DNA of 18,829 bases, taken from contig DATJST010000084.1 of NCBI GenBank assembly GCA_035503975.1, forward strand, positions 1-18,829, given 5' to 3'. The translations under genes and the position numbers were made by a program. Origin of the DNA: DATJMJ01 sp035503975 (GTDB lineage Bacteria > Actinomycetota > Acidimicrobiia > Acidimicrobiales > Palsa-688). Below, piece by piece: positions 6,886 to 13,878 of this stretch (the stretch's first letter is position 1; each line of letters begins with the position of its first letter). The notes beneath the pieces are model-generated. The model saw only the letters and a list, made by a program, of their open reading frames with translations, was not told the DNA's origin and made no database searches.

Positions 6886-8229
6886 GTGCCTGAGCTTGAG
6901 TTTGACAACAAATTTTACTGGGGGGCGGCCACAGCTGCGTACCAAATAGAGGGGTCGCCGCTGGCCGATGGCTCTGGTAGGTGCATCTGGCACGAGTTCT
7001 CCCATACGCCCGGCACCACCTACCTCGGCCACAACGGCGACGTAGCTGCCGACCATTACCACAAGTGGCCCGAGGACGTCGCGCTCATGAAGAGCCTCAA
7101 CCTCAACGCTTACCGGTTTTCGCTCCGCTGGCCGCGTGTCCTGCCCGAAGGCAAAGGCGCGGTCAACCAAGCCGGGATCGACTTCTACGACCGCCTCGTC
7201 GACGGCCTCTTGGCGGCCGGTATCGAACCGTTCGTGACCCTGTACCACTGGGACCTGCCAGCGGCCTTGGCCCGCCAGGGCGGTTGGTCCAACCCGGACA
7301 TTGCCGGCTGGTTCGGCGATTACGCGACCGTGGTCGCCGGCGCGCTCTCGGACCGCGTCAAGTTCTGGATTACGCTGAACGAGCCTTTCGTCGTCACTGC
7401 CGAGGGCTACCTGGTCGGCAACCACGCCCCCGGCATGCGCAACATCTACCATGCCGGCCATTCGGTCCATCACCAGATCCGGGCGCACGTGGCGGGCGCG
7501 CAGGCGTTGAAGGCGCTGTCCCCGCAGGCCTCGGTAGGCTTGGCCGCACATAACACCGCCGTCTGGCCGGCGAGCGAGGCCGAAGAGGACATGGCCGCGG
7601 CCGAGCGGGCGGAGGCTTGGCACAATTTCCCGTTGTTCCTCGACCCGCTCGTGCTCGGCCACTACCCACAGGCCATCGAGGACCGCCTCGCCCCCTACCT
7701 ACCCGAGGGCTACGAGTCCGAGTTGAGCGCGCTCGTGCACCCCCCCGACTTCATCGGGCTCAATTACTACCACGGCTATTACGCACGCCACGCCGACGAC
7801 AACTGGCTCGGGTTCGTCGGGGTGGACGAGCCGGACGCTCCTCGTACCACAATGAACTGGATTATCCGCCCAGAAGGACTGCACCGCGTGATCACCCAGG
7901 CACACGAGCGCTACAAGCTCCCTGCCGTCTACGTCACCGAAAATGGTGCCTCCTTTGACGACACCCGCCAAGGTGACGTGGTGCATGACGAGCACCGCAC
8001 TGCTTACCTCAAGTCGCACGTGGCCGCGGTGCTCCAGGCAAAGGACGAGGGTATCCCGGTGAGGGGCTATTTTGTCTGGTCCCTGATGGACAATTTCGAG
8101 TGGGCGCTCGGGTACTCCAAGCGCTTCGGCATCGTCTACGTCGACTACGAGACCCAGGAGCGGGTCGTGAAAGACAGCGGGCACTGGTACGCCGAGCTCG
8201 CCCGTAGCGGGGTACCGCCTGAAGGATAG
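6886..8229 (+). CDS. GH1 family beta-glucosidase/beta-glycosidase, cytoplasmic
   Basis: This retaining beta-glycosidase of glycoside hydrolase family 1 cleaves terminal beta-linked glucose (or a related sugar) from di- and oligosaccharides. The GTG start follows a perfect AGGAGG. The 447 residues are the usual length of bacterial GH1. Visible signatures are the N-terminal FYWGAATAAYQIEG, the acid/base Glu in TLNEP (E166), the nucleophile in YVTENG (E352), the sugar-binding LYHWDLP segment, and C-terminal WSLMDNFEWALGY, where E405 and W406 usually contact the substrate. There is no signal peptide, so it acts inside the cell on imported oligosaccharide, consistent with the transporter encoded just upstream. 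GH1 members differ in preference (glucose, galactose, fucose, xylose, phospho-sugars). The lack of any PTS gene and the presence of an ABC importer argue against a 6-phospho-glycosidase. Confidence 0.93.
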   Translation: MPELEFDNKFYWGAATAAYQIEGSPLADGSGRCIWHEFSHTPGTTYLGHNGDVAADHYHKWPEDVALMKSLNLNAYRFSLRWPRVLPEGKGAVNQAGIDFYDRLVDGLLAAGIEPFVTLYHWDLPAALARQGGWSNPDIAGWFGDYATVVAGALSDRVKFWITLNEPFVVTAEGYLVGNHAPGMRNIYHAGHSVHHQIRAHVAGAQALKALSPQASVGLAAHNTAVWPASEAEEDMAAAERAEAWHNFPLFLDPLVLGHYPQAIEDRLAPYLPEGYESELSALVHPPDFIGLNYYHGYYARHADDNWLGFVGVDEPDAPRTTMNWIIRPEGLHRVITQAHERYKLPAVYVTENGASFDDTRQGDVVHDEHRTAYLKSHVAAVLQAKDEGIPVRGYFVWSLMDNFEWALGYSKRFGIVYVDYETQERVVKDSGHWYAELARSGVPPEG

Positions 8230-8244
8230 TTGCGGCCAGCACGG

Positions 8245-10041
8245 TTAGCTTGTGCGCTCGAGTTGCACTGTCTGCGAGTACTCAGACGACTTCAAGCCGG
8301 CCGTCATTTGCTGCCCGCTGCAAGTCCATTCCCCCGATTGCGGGGCCGGGTCGAACGGCACGGGCGCATGGGAGCTGTTGCCGTCGACGGTGGTAGTGGA
8401 TTCGACCGTGGACGACTGGGGAGTGAGGGTCCAAGTCCCAGATGTGGCCGTGCTGTCGGCAGGCACCGTGTACCGGCCGGTTTCAACACCGCTGTAGGTG
8501 ATCGAGATCTTGACGGCGGTGCCGCTCAAGGCCGTGGAGCCGTTGTGGTCGATCGTCGCCATGCCTTCAGAGGTGAGCGTCCATGTCGCCCCCTTCCCGC
8601 CCTCCAGGGTGCCCGCACCGGTCAACGTGAGCGTTTCATTGGTAACTGTCCAGTGCCCGATCATGCAGGGGCAGCTCGAGGCACCAGAGCCCGGTGAGGC
8701 GGTCAGCGTCACCGTTCCGGTACCGCTTACCTGAGTGAGGCTGTCGAGCTTGGCCAACATGCTGCTGATCAACGGTTGGAGCAAGGGCTTGAGGAAAGGT
8801 CCTGCCGCGCTCAGCAGGCCCGAGAGCCACGTGTTCACCAGCGTTCCCAGCTTCGCCACGGCCGGCCTGGACACCGTCAGGGTGGCTTGGCCTTTCCCGG
8901 CGGCGCCGCAACTCGGCATGGTGCGGTAGCTAAGGGTATTGGAACTATCCCCGCCCAGGGTGACGCTCGTGTCGCTGGTAGGTATGAGCGGCCCGGTTAC
9001 GGTCCAAGTTGCCTTGGCTCCTTTGGCGCTGAGCTGGGGCAGAGGGACGTTGAGCTTCTGCGCGCAGTCCTGGACGGACGGGGGGTAGTCGACCCCGCCA
9101 CCAGAGCTGACCACCCCCTTGAACGAGCCGCCGTCACCCAGGGCTACAGACGGAGGGGTCGCCGTAACCGACACGGTCCAAGGGACGATATTGGAGACGA
9201 CCTCGGCGACGGTGCCCGCCGCCGCGGCGGCGGCGGCCACCTTGCCTACGACAAGGTTCAAGGCCGCCGCGGTGAGGCCGGCGACGGCGGACTGGGCATA
9301 AGACACTGCCGCGTTCCAAACGTTTACAAAGAAGCTCCCGACCTTGGCGACGACCGTGGTGCCGGTCGGAGAGTTCAGTTTGAGGTTGTCGAACACGGTG
9401 CTCAGCACCTTCTGCAGGAACCCGGCGATGAGCGAGCACGGGGCGGCAACGCTGAAGGCGGGGACCACGAGCGCGGGGCCCTTACCGAATGGAGAGCCGA
9501 TGGCGTGGACCGTGGCAGCGGTGAACAAGGGCAGGGCAATGCTGGGGAAGGACAGGCTGGGCGCATCCGCCCCGTTTACCGTGCCCATGATCGCCCGTAT
9601 TTCGGCCGCGCCGCCTGAGGTGGCAGTATTGACCCAGGCGGCCAACAGGTAGCTGAACGGAGGAGCACCCTTCCCCGTCGGTACTACTGCATCAAGTGAA
9701 GACCCGAGGGTGCCGCCATCGCCTCTGGCCTGCGCAGCCATGGTCGCGACCTGTGGCTCGGTGAAGGTCAGGCCCACCCCTGCGGTGACCGGTTGGACAG
9801 GTGCCGATGACGCCTCGCTCGACACGGTGGCGATCCCATTGCTCGCTAGCAAGGTGACCGCCTGCCCAGTGGAAAAGGACAAGGCCGCGGCGACTACGTG
9901 GCTCACCTGCTTCGCCACCGGTCCGGTCGCCGGTCGGCCCGCTCCAGAGGCGCTGCCGGCAACTCCCGTCGCAATAACGGCTGAGGCGGCAACCAGCGCG
10001 GTCGCCAACCTGGTAAACCTCGAAGGACGTCCGTCTCTCAT
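8245..10041 (-). CDS. Large secreted protein of unknown function with repeated WT strands
   Basis: I do not recognise the family. The 598-residue product starts at an ATG preceded by GGAGGAGAATA and opens with a Sec signal peptide (MRDGRPSRFTRLA, then a hydrophobic core, then a small-residue cleavage region near 30-34). The mature protein is very rich in Ala, Gly, Ser, Thr and Val. An alanine-rich helix around residues 255-275 is encoded by a GCC repeat. The C-terminal part looks beta-stranded: GHWTV (about 462), ATWTL (about 485), GTWTL (about 535) and GEWTC (about 570) recur as if in a repeated sheet or lipocalin-like fold. Six cysteines could form disulphides. There is no LPXTG sorting signal and no C-terminal anchor, so it is probably released or held by other means. 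It runs convergent to the glycosidase with only 15 bases between the stops, so it is not in that operon. No enzymatic motif was seen. Confidence 0.8.
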   Translation of the reverse strand: MRDGRPSRFTRLATALVAASAVIATGVAGSASGAGRPATGPVAKQVSHVVAAALSFSTGQAVTLLASNGIATVSSEASSAPVQPVTAGVGLTFTEPQVATMAAQARGDGGTLGSSLDAVVPTGKGAPPFSYLLAAWVNTATSGGAAEIRAIMGTVNGADAPSLSFPSIALPLFTAATVHAIGSPFGKGPALVVPAFSVAAPCSLIAGFLQKVLSTVFDNLKLNSPTGTTVVAKVGSFFVNVWNAAVSYAQSAVAGLTAAALNLVVGKVAAAAAAAGTVAEVVSNIVPWTVSVTATPPSVALGDGGSFKGVVSSGGGVDYPPSVQDCAQKLNVPLPQLSAKGAKATWTVTGPLIPTSDTSVTLGGDSSNTLSYRTMPSCGAAGKGQATLTVSRPAVAKLGTLVNTWLSGLLSAAGPFLKPLLQPLISSMLAKLDSLTQVSGTGTVTLTASPGSGASSCPCMIGHWTVTNETLTLTGAGTLEGGKGATWTLTSEGMATIDHNGSTALSGTAVKISITYSGVETGRYTVPADSTATSGTWTLTPQSSTVESTTTVDGNSSHAPVPFDPAPQSGEWTCSGQQMTAGLKSSEYSQTVQLERTS

Positions 10042-10249
10042 TATTCTCCTCCAGGCAACGCCACTTACAGTAGAGCATCGAATGGGCCAATAGGAGGACC
10101 AACCAGGCTCGGAAGACCTGCGACGCTTAAATTAGCAGCAGTCGCTGACGCGGTTCGTCATCGGCCACCCTCTGCCCCGGGTGCCCCGTTATTGCTACAT
10201 TTGTCGTGCTCCAGCGGCGCTAGGACGAGCACCGTAAAGCCTCCGGCCG

Positions 10250-10831
10250 CTATCGCCCCGGTGATCTGGACGTCGCCAGGGAACTTCTCGATGGCGATGT
10301 CCGGCTGGGCCGCCGACGCAAGGAACCAGGCCCAGCACGGTCGCGACTCTCTCGGGAGCTCACGACCACGTCGCGGCGCGGCCCCAGTCGTCTCGACCGA
10401 AAGAGAAAGTGGTTGCAGAGGACGAATTGGAGGCCCCACAATGCGCCATATGTAGAGATGTTCGCGGCTTCGATCACAGCCGTGTGGAGCAGTCGACTGT
10501 CGTGGACGGTGATCGCGCTCGCGGCTCGGACGGCGAAGCTGGAAAGGACCAGGCTCGAGAACGACAGAAGGCAGAACGGTATGACTTGAGCCGCGCGGAT
10601 GCGTTGGCCCGCGAGGCACCACACCCACCGCCGGTTCAGTTCAAAAGATGGGAGTGTGCCGATCCCAACGGCGATGATGTTTGCCCAGACGGGCGATATA
10701 CCGACGACCCCGACGAGCACCGCAAGGACCGTCAGGCTCGTCAGCGACGCGACGACAGACACCGACGCATATTTCACTAGTCGACGCACCAATGGGTGGT
10801 GGGCAAGGGCGTGCACTCCGGACATGGGCAC
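10250..10831 (-). CDS. GtrA-like membrane protein, probable C-terminal frameshift
   Basis: This resembles the GtrA/DPMS-type small membrane family, often linked to moving undecaprenyl- or polyprenyl-linked sugars across the membrane or to cell-wall glycosylation. The frame gives 193 residues from GTG 10831; an ATG at 10825 is equally possible, and neither has a strong ribosome site. Four hydrophobic segments lie at about 20-43, 47-65, 84-103 and 118-140. The conserved loop motif between the second and third is FELNRRWVW. After about residue 150 the frame turns into Arg/Ser/Pro-rich sequence (RRRPSRTSPSRSS) that does not look native. Another minus-strand frame, continuing to 10158, shows normal codon bias there (see findings). 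So the gene is likely frameshifted or carries a sequencing error near its end. The membrane core is intact. It is encoded 57 bases downstream of the nitroreductase, on the same strand. Confidence 0.7.
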   Translation of the reverse strand: MPMSGVHALAHHPLVRRLVKYASVSVVASLTSLTVLAVLVGVVGISPVWANIIAVGIGTLPSFELNRRWVWCLAGQRIRAAQVIPFCLLSFSSLVLSSFAVRAASAITVHDSRLLHTAVIEAANISTYGALWGLQFVLCNHFLFRSRRLGPRRDVVVSSRESRDRAGPGSLRRRPSRTSPSRSSLATSRSPGR

Positions 10832-10888
10832 ATGGTCCCGCCCGCGTCTTGGATCGTGCTTAAGGCCGATTTGGTCCCCGCTGAAAAG

Positions 10889-11404
10889 CTACCAATGCCC
10901 TCGATGGACGACCTCGTCGAAAGGGCGCCGGTCCGGCTTGTGGAGCGGGGCAAGGGGGCGGTCGGCGGGATAACCGAAGGCCACCATGCAAGCGCACTCC
11001 TGGTCGGCCGGCAGCCCGAGGACCGCGCGAGCCCGCTCCTGGTCCCCCACTGAAGAGTGACCGCTACCAATTCCGAGGTCGGAAGCCTCGATCATCATGG
11101 CCATTACCGCTTGGCCGGCGTCGAACTGGTCCAGTTCGCGGTCGCGAGCACTCGTTGAAGCCGGTATGACGACGGTTATGGTGACAGCTGAGGTCGCGAT
11201 GTGGCCGGCCCACTGCCACACCTGCGCCAGCTGCTCGAGCTGTTGGCGGTCAGTGGTGACGACGAACTCACGGTACTGGCGGTTCTTGGCCGACGGTGCC
11301 AGCCACCCCGCCCGCAATATGCGCTCGAGGTCAGATCCGTGGACCGGCCGCTCGGTGTAGGCCCGGACATTGCGCCGTGCTCGAATTGCATCCCAGGTGT
11401 CCAT
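10889..11404 (-). CDS. Nitroreductase-family FMN-dependent oxidoreductase
   Basis: This is a flavin-dependent NAD(P)H oxidoreductase of the nitroreductase superfamily, which reduces nitro groups, quinones or flavins, or acts in specialised biosynthesis; the true substrate cannot be told. The product is 171 residues, near the family minimum. The N-terminus carries the FMN-phosphate motif RARRNVRAYTERPV and the LAPSAKNRQYREFVV segment that holds flavin and starts the core. A DAGQAVMAMMIEASDLGIGSG helix follows, matching the usual dimer-interface helix, and the C-terminal VAFGYPADRP matches the family end. ATG 11404 has no Shine-Dalgarno. TAAGTT on the minus strand at 11416-11411 would place transcription start at the ATG itself, so a leaderless message is likely. 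It is divergent from the sugar-acid dehydratase. Confidence 0.85.
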   Translation of the reverse strand: MDTWDAIRARRNVRAYTERPVHGSDLERILRAGWLAPSAKNRQYREFVVTTDRQQLEQLAQVWQWAGHIATSAVTITVVIPASTSARDRELDQFDAGQAVMAMMIEASDLGIGSGHSSVGDQERARAVLGLPADQECACMVAFGYPADRPLAPLHKPDRRPFDEVVHRGHW

Positions 11405-11410
11405 GTCAGC

Positions 11411-11441
11411 AACTTATTCACCGGCGCGGACTTCGCGGCAA
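11411..11441 (-). promoter_or_regulatory. Candidate promoter of the nitroreductase gene (leaderless)
   Basis: On the minus strand TAAGTT (11416-11411) is a TAnnnT -10 element whose expected start point falls on the ATG at 11404. TTGCCG (11441-11436) could be the -35, but the 19-nt spacing is long. The absence of a ribosome site supports a leaderless start; the -35 is weak. Confidence 0.35.
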
Positions 11442-11522
11442 GCAGCCTCCTCTTGTGTCCCCGCGCCGCTGCAGTCCAGATGACCCGCCGCTGCGCCGCC
11501 GTTGCAGGCCCACTCGGGTGTA

Positions 11523-11551
11523 TTGCTGGTCGGGTGGCACTCGGTTACGGT
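11523..11551 (+). promoter_or_regulatory. Candidate promoter of the dehydratase gene (leaderless)
   Basis: TTGCTG at 11523-11528 and TACGGT at 11546-11551 are spaced by exactly 17 nt. The predicted start point, 7-8 bases after the -10, coincides with the GTG at 11559. This also explains why no ribosome site precedes that GTG and supports it over the upstream ATG at 11502, which lies before the promoter. Confidence 0.5.
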
Positions 11552-11558
11552 TTCGTGC

Positions 11559-12737
11559 GTGAAGATCACAGACGTCAAAACCTTCCTCGTGCACGACCAG
11601 CTGCGCCCCGAGCGCAACTACAGCTTCGTCAAGATCTACACCGACGAAGGTATGACCGGCCTAGGCGAGGCGGGGATCAATGGCAAGGAATTGGGCCTAA
11701 AGGGGCTGATCGACACCTACCGGCCCATCCTCATAGGGATGGACCCTGCACGCATCGAGCACATATGGCAGACCCTGTGGCGGGGACAGTTCTTCCGAGG
11801 CGGGCATCTCCACTCTGCGGCCGTTGCCGCCATCGACCTTGCCCTATGGGACCTGCGGGGCAAGTCCCTTGGGGTGCCCGTCTACGAGCTTCTCGGTGGC
11901 AAGACTCGGGACTACGTCCGCTGCTACTGCCACGTGCAACGTCCCGCCTCCGAAGACGGTAGCCGCTCGGGAACCGAGGAGATGGTCGCCTACGCCAGAC
12001 AAGTGGTAGCCGAAGGCTGGCGCTTTGTCCGCTTCGGCGTTGGTGAGGGGAGCAGCGTTTTGGACGACGGCATTTACGAACAGCAAGAGGCGCTCGATTG
12101 GACAGTCGAGGCCTTCTCCGCCTTGCGTGAGGCTCTTGGCCCGCAGATCGAGATCTGCGTCGATTTCCACCAGCGCACCACTCCCGCCTACGCCGTCGCC
12201 CTCTCGGCTGCGCTCGCCCCGATGCGGCCATTTTTCGTTGAGGACCCACTACGTGCAGAGAGCCCCGACGCCTTTGCACGGCTGCGCAGCCAGATCTCTG
12301 TCCCGATCGCGACCGGGGAGCAACTGGCGAGCAAGTGGGACTTCCGCCAGTTGATCGAGCAGGACCTGATCGACTACTGCCGCGTCGACCTTTGCATCTG
12401 TGGAGGGCTGACCGAAGCGCGCAAGGTGGCCGCGTGGTGCGAGACCCACTACATCGAGCAGGTCCCCCACAACCCGCTCGGGCCGGTGTCGACAGCTGCC
12501 TGCGTCCACTTCGACCTCTCTACGCCCCTTTTTGCCGTCCAGGAGCTGACCTGGCGCCCGGAAGTACTCGAGGGTGTCGTCCGCACAGACCTCCGGCTCG
12601 AAGGAGGCAACCTCTTCTCAGGCGGCACGCCGGGGCTCGGGGTCGAGCTCGACGACGAGGCGGTCGAGGCTCTCGCGTTCGTCCTGCCCGGCCTGCGCAT
12701 CCTGCACCGTCGGGACGGTTCGGTAACCGACTGGTAG
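11559..12737 (+). CDS. Enolase-superfamily sugar-acid dehydratase (galactonate/mannonate-type)
   Basis: This is a mandelate racemase/muconate lactonising enzyme superfamily member, most like the acid-sugar dehydratases (galactonate or mannonate dehydratase type), which remove water from a sugar acid to give a 2-keto-3-deoxy acid. The GTG start at 11559 gives 392 residues and begins KITDVKTFLV, the usual first strand; the ATG at 11502 would add 19 unlikely residues. The capping domain contains DEGMTGLGEAGINGKE, and AIDLALWDLRGKSLGVPVYELLGG marks the domain junction. Magnesium ligands are apparent as D202 (VDFHQR, with His204 two residues on), E228 (FVEDP) and E254 (TGEQL). His304 in PHNPLGP matches the galactonate-dehydratase subgroup. 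The mandelate racemase KxK base motif is absent (VRFGVG instead), which fits dehydratases of this kind. Precise substrate unknown; it could supply the 2-keto-3-deoxy sugar-acid pathway. Confidence 0.85.
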   Translation: MKITDVKTFLVHDQLRPERNYSFVKIYTDEGMTGLGEAGINGKELGLKGLIDTYRPILIGMDPARIEHIWQTLWRGQFFRGGHLHSAAVAAIDLALWDLRGKSLGVPVYELLGGKTRDYVRCYCHVQRPASEDGSRSGTEEMVAYARQVVAEGWRFVRFGVGEGSSVLDDGIYEQQEALDWTVEAFSALREALGPQIEICVDFHQRTTPAYAVALSAALAPMRPFFVEDPLRAESPDAFARLRSQISVPIATGEQLASKWDFRQLIEQDLIDYCRVDLCICGGLTEARKVAAWCETHYIEQVPHNPLGPVSTAACVHFDLSTPLFAVQELTWRPEVLEGVVRTDLRLEGGNLFSGGTPGLGVELDDEAVEALAFVLPGLRILHRRDGSVTDW

Positions 12738-12746
12738 GAGCGGTGA

Positions 12747-12917
12747 CTAAGTCGCACAGTTTTGGCCGAAGCTCGCGAACAGTTCGGCCCGCTTAGCCGC
12801 TTCGTCGGCCTCGACAGCCCCGCCCAACGCCATTATCACCAGGGAGCTTCTCGCCTGGGATCCGACCGCCCCGGGCCTCGTCGAGGGATCTCGAGCATTG
12901 GCCACTACTACCGCTGA
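12747..12917 (+). pseudogene. C-terminal relic of an NAD-dependent epimerase/SDR gene
   Basis: Three short coding stretches are in the right order for the tail of a Rossmann-fold epimerase/short-chain dehydrogenase. Frame one (from 12756) gives TVLAEAREQFGPLSRFVGLDSPA. A shifted frame then gives ITRELLAWDPTAPGLVE. Finally frame one resumes with IGHYYR and the TGA at 12915-12917. From memory, SDR/epimerase proteins end in a very similar string (xxFGxLxxFVxLDxPASSxxTRELLGWxPTxPGLxxDLxxGHYF). The two frame changes roughly cancel, and no start or Rossmann domain remains upstream, because the dehydratase gene ends 10 bases earlier. It is therefore a degraded remnant. The match is recalled, not searched. 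Confidence 0.6.
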
Positions 12918-12974
12918 CCGGCACATGACTTTGCTGCCCCAGGGCGTGCCCAACCGGAGGCGCTGGGCGTGTGC

Positions 12975-13784
12975 TCAACCGACGTCCTTGGCCGCACCGG
13001 CCGGATGGGCATGGGTGAAATCCGCAAGTAGGCTCAACAATTTGTCGGGGCTCTCGAGCTGGGGCAGGTGACCGGTGCCTGGGAGCAGCTCGAAGCGTGC
13101 TCGGGGGATGGCGGCTGCGAAGGCTCGGCCATACTCCGCTCCGGCGATACCATCGCTGTCGCCCCACACGACGAGGGACGGGACAGCCACGCCGGCAAGC
13201 CTCGCCCGAAGCGTGGGATCGGACATGGTCGCCCCGCCGTAGAGGGCGAGGCTGGCCCTGTTGCCCGCCAGCACGGCTTGAGCTTCAGGGGGAAGGGCGC
13301 TCGGGTCGATCCGGAAGCGGGCGGGGTTGTGGTAGCTCAGCTGGGAAATCTCGGGAAGGCTCATGCCCGAGACATCGGTCGGCGGGTGCTCCGGCACCTC
13401 GATGCCCATGCCGTCGACTACAACTAGCCGGCTGATGCGGCCATTGCCGGCGACCGCCATCTCCGCTGCGATCCATCCACCGATCGAGTTGCCTACCACG
13501 GTCACGTCTTGGACCTCGAGCGCGTCTAGGAGGAGGCAGTAGGTGCTGGCCAGTTCCCGAACGCTGGTGAGCGCTTCAGAACGCACAGTGCCCTCAAAAC
13601 CAGGGTGTGTCGGGACGATCGCTCGGGTTTGGCCGCCGGCGACGAGCAGGTCCGCGAAACCTCGCACCGACCGCGGTCCGGCGCCTCCGTGCAGGAGCAG
13701 GAACGGGCGCCCCTCACCCAGGTCATCGACGGTGACGACAACAGGCCCGCTCGAGCGGTAGATCTTGATCTGGCTGGTGGTCAT
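12975..13784 (-). CDS. Alpha/beta-hydrolase fold protein
   Basis: This is a soluble alpha/beta hydrolase of 269 residues, the usual length for esterases, lactonases, C-C hydrolases and haloperoxidase-like enzymes. The ATG is preceded by a very strong AAGGAGG seven bases upstream. The oxyanion motif HGGAGP lies at about 32-37, the nucleophile elbow GNSIGG places Ser100, the acid is probably Asp211 in WGDSDGI, and the catalytic His239 is in GTGHLPQLE. A lid region from about 130 to 195 contains DVSGMSLPEISQLSY. The mature enzyme is likely cytoplasmic, as no signal is seen. It is transcribed divergently from a MarR regulator with 94 bases between the starts, which suggests regulated expression in response to a small organic ligand. 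The substrate cannot be assigned; a lactone or ester of an aromatic or sugar compound is plausible. The fold call is firm. Confidence 0.88.
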   Translation of the reverse strand: MTTSQIKIYRSSGPVVVTVDDLGEGRPFLLLHGGAGPRSVRGFADLLVAGGQTRAIVPTHPGFEGTVRSEALTSVRELASTYCLLLDALEVQDVTVVGNSIGGWIAAEMAVAGNGRISRLVVVDGMGIEVPEHPPTDVSGMSLPEISQLSYHNPARFRIDPSALPPEAQAVLAGNRASLALYGGATMSDPTLRARLAGVAVPSLVVWGDSDGIAGAEYGRAFAAAIPRARFELLPGTGHLPQLESPDKLLSLLADFTHAHPAGAAKDVG

Positions 13785-13812
13785 AGTGTCCTCCTTGAGG
13801 GCGTTTGGTCTG

Positions 13813-13828
13813 TATAAGCCACCTTATA
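13813..13828. promoter_or_regulatory. Operator-like palindrome 1 in the hydrolase/MarR intergenic region
   Basis: TATAAG at 13813-13818 and CTTATA at 13823-13828 form a perfect 6-bp inverted repeat with a 4-nt spacer. It lies 29 bases before the hydrolase ATG and overlaps the probable -10 of the hydrolase promoter (minus strand TATAAG with a TTGCTT at 13849-13844, short 15-nt spacing). Its size and AT-rich arms suit a MarR dimer. Confidence 0.5.
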
Positions 13829-13835
13829 TCAATAT

Positions 13836-13847
13836 GCTTAGGTAAGC
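13836..13847. promoter_or_regulatory. Operator-like palindrome 2 in the hydrolase/MarR intergenic region
   Basis: GCTTAGGTAAGC is a 5+5 bp inverted repeat with a 2-nt centre, 7 bases from palindrome 1 on the MarR side. A regulator bound here could repress both divergent genes. It also overlaps the possible -35 of the hydrolase promoter. Confidence 0.45.
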
Positions 13848-13865
13848 AAGCTGTGAAGCAGGCGC

Positions 13866-13871
13866 TAAGAT
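13866..13871 (+). promoter_or_regulatory. TAAGAT -10 element of the MarR gene (leaderless start)
   Basis: TAAGAT fits the actinobacterial TAnnnT -10 consensus and ends 7 bases before the ATG at 13879, so transcription would begin at or next to the start codon. Only a weak AGG precedes the ATG. No good -35 was found at the usual spacing, which would suit a repressible or weak promoter. Confidence 0.4.
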
Positions 13872-13878
13872 AGGCCTC

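Noticed and set aside
9205..9240. A GCC-repeat run that is also locally palindromic in the secreted-protein gene.
   Set aside because: It simply encodes an alanine-rich helix with the preferred codon; no sign of an unstable repeat with separate function.
10158..10628. A 156-residue minus-strand frame overlapping the GtrA-like gene.
   Set aside because: As a whole gene it is rejected because its first two thirds are a shadow of GtrA; only its last third (about 10158-10340) has coding-like codons and is treated as a frameshifted tail.
12747..12953. A 68-residue minus-strand frame next to the hydrolase gene.
   Set aside because: It is antisense to the epimerase/SDR relic and has no ribosome site or recognisable motif.
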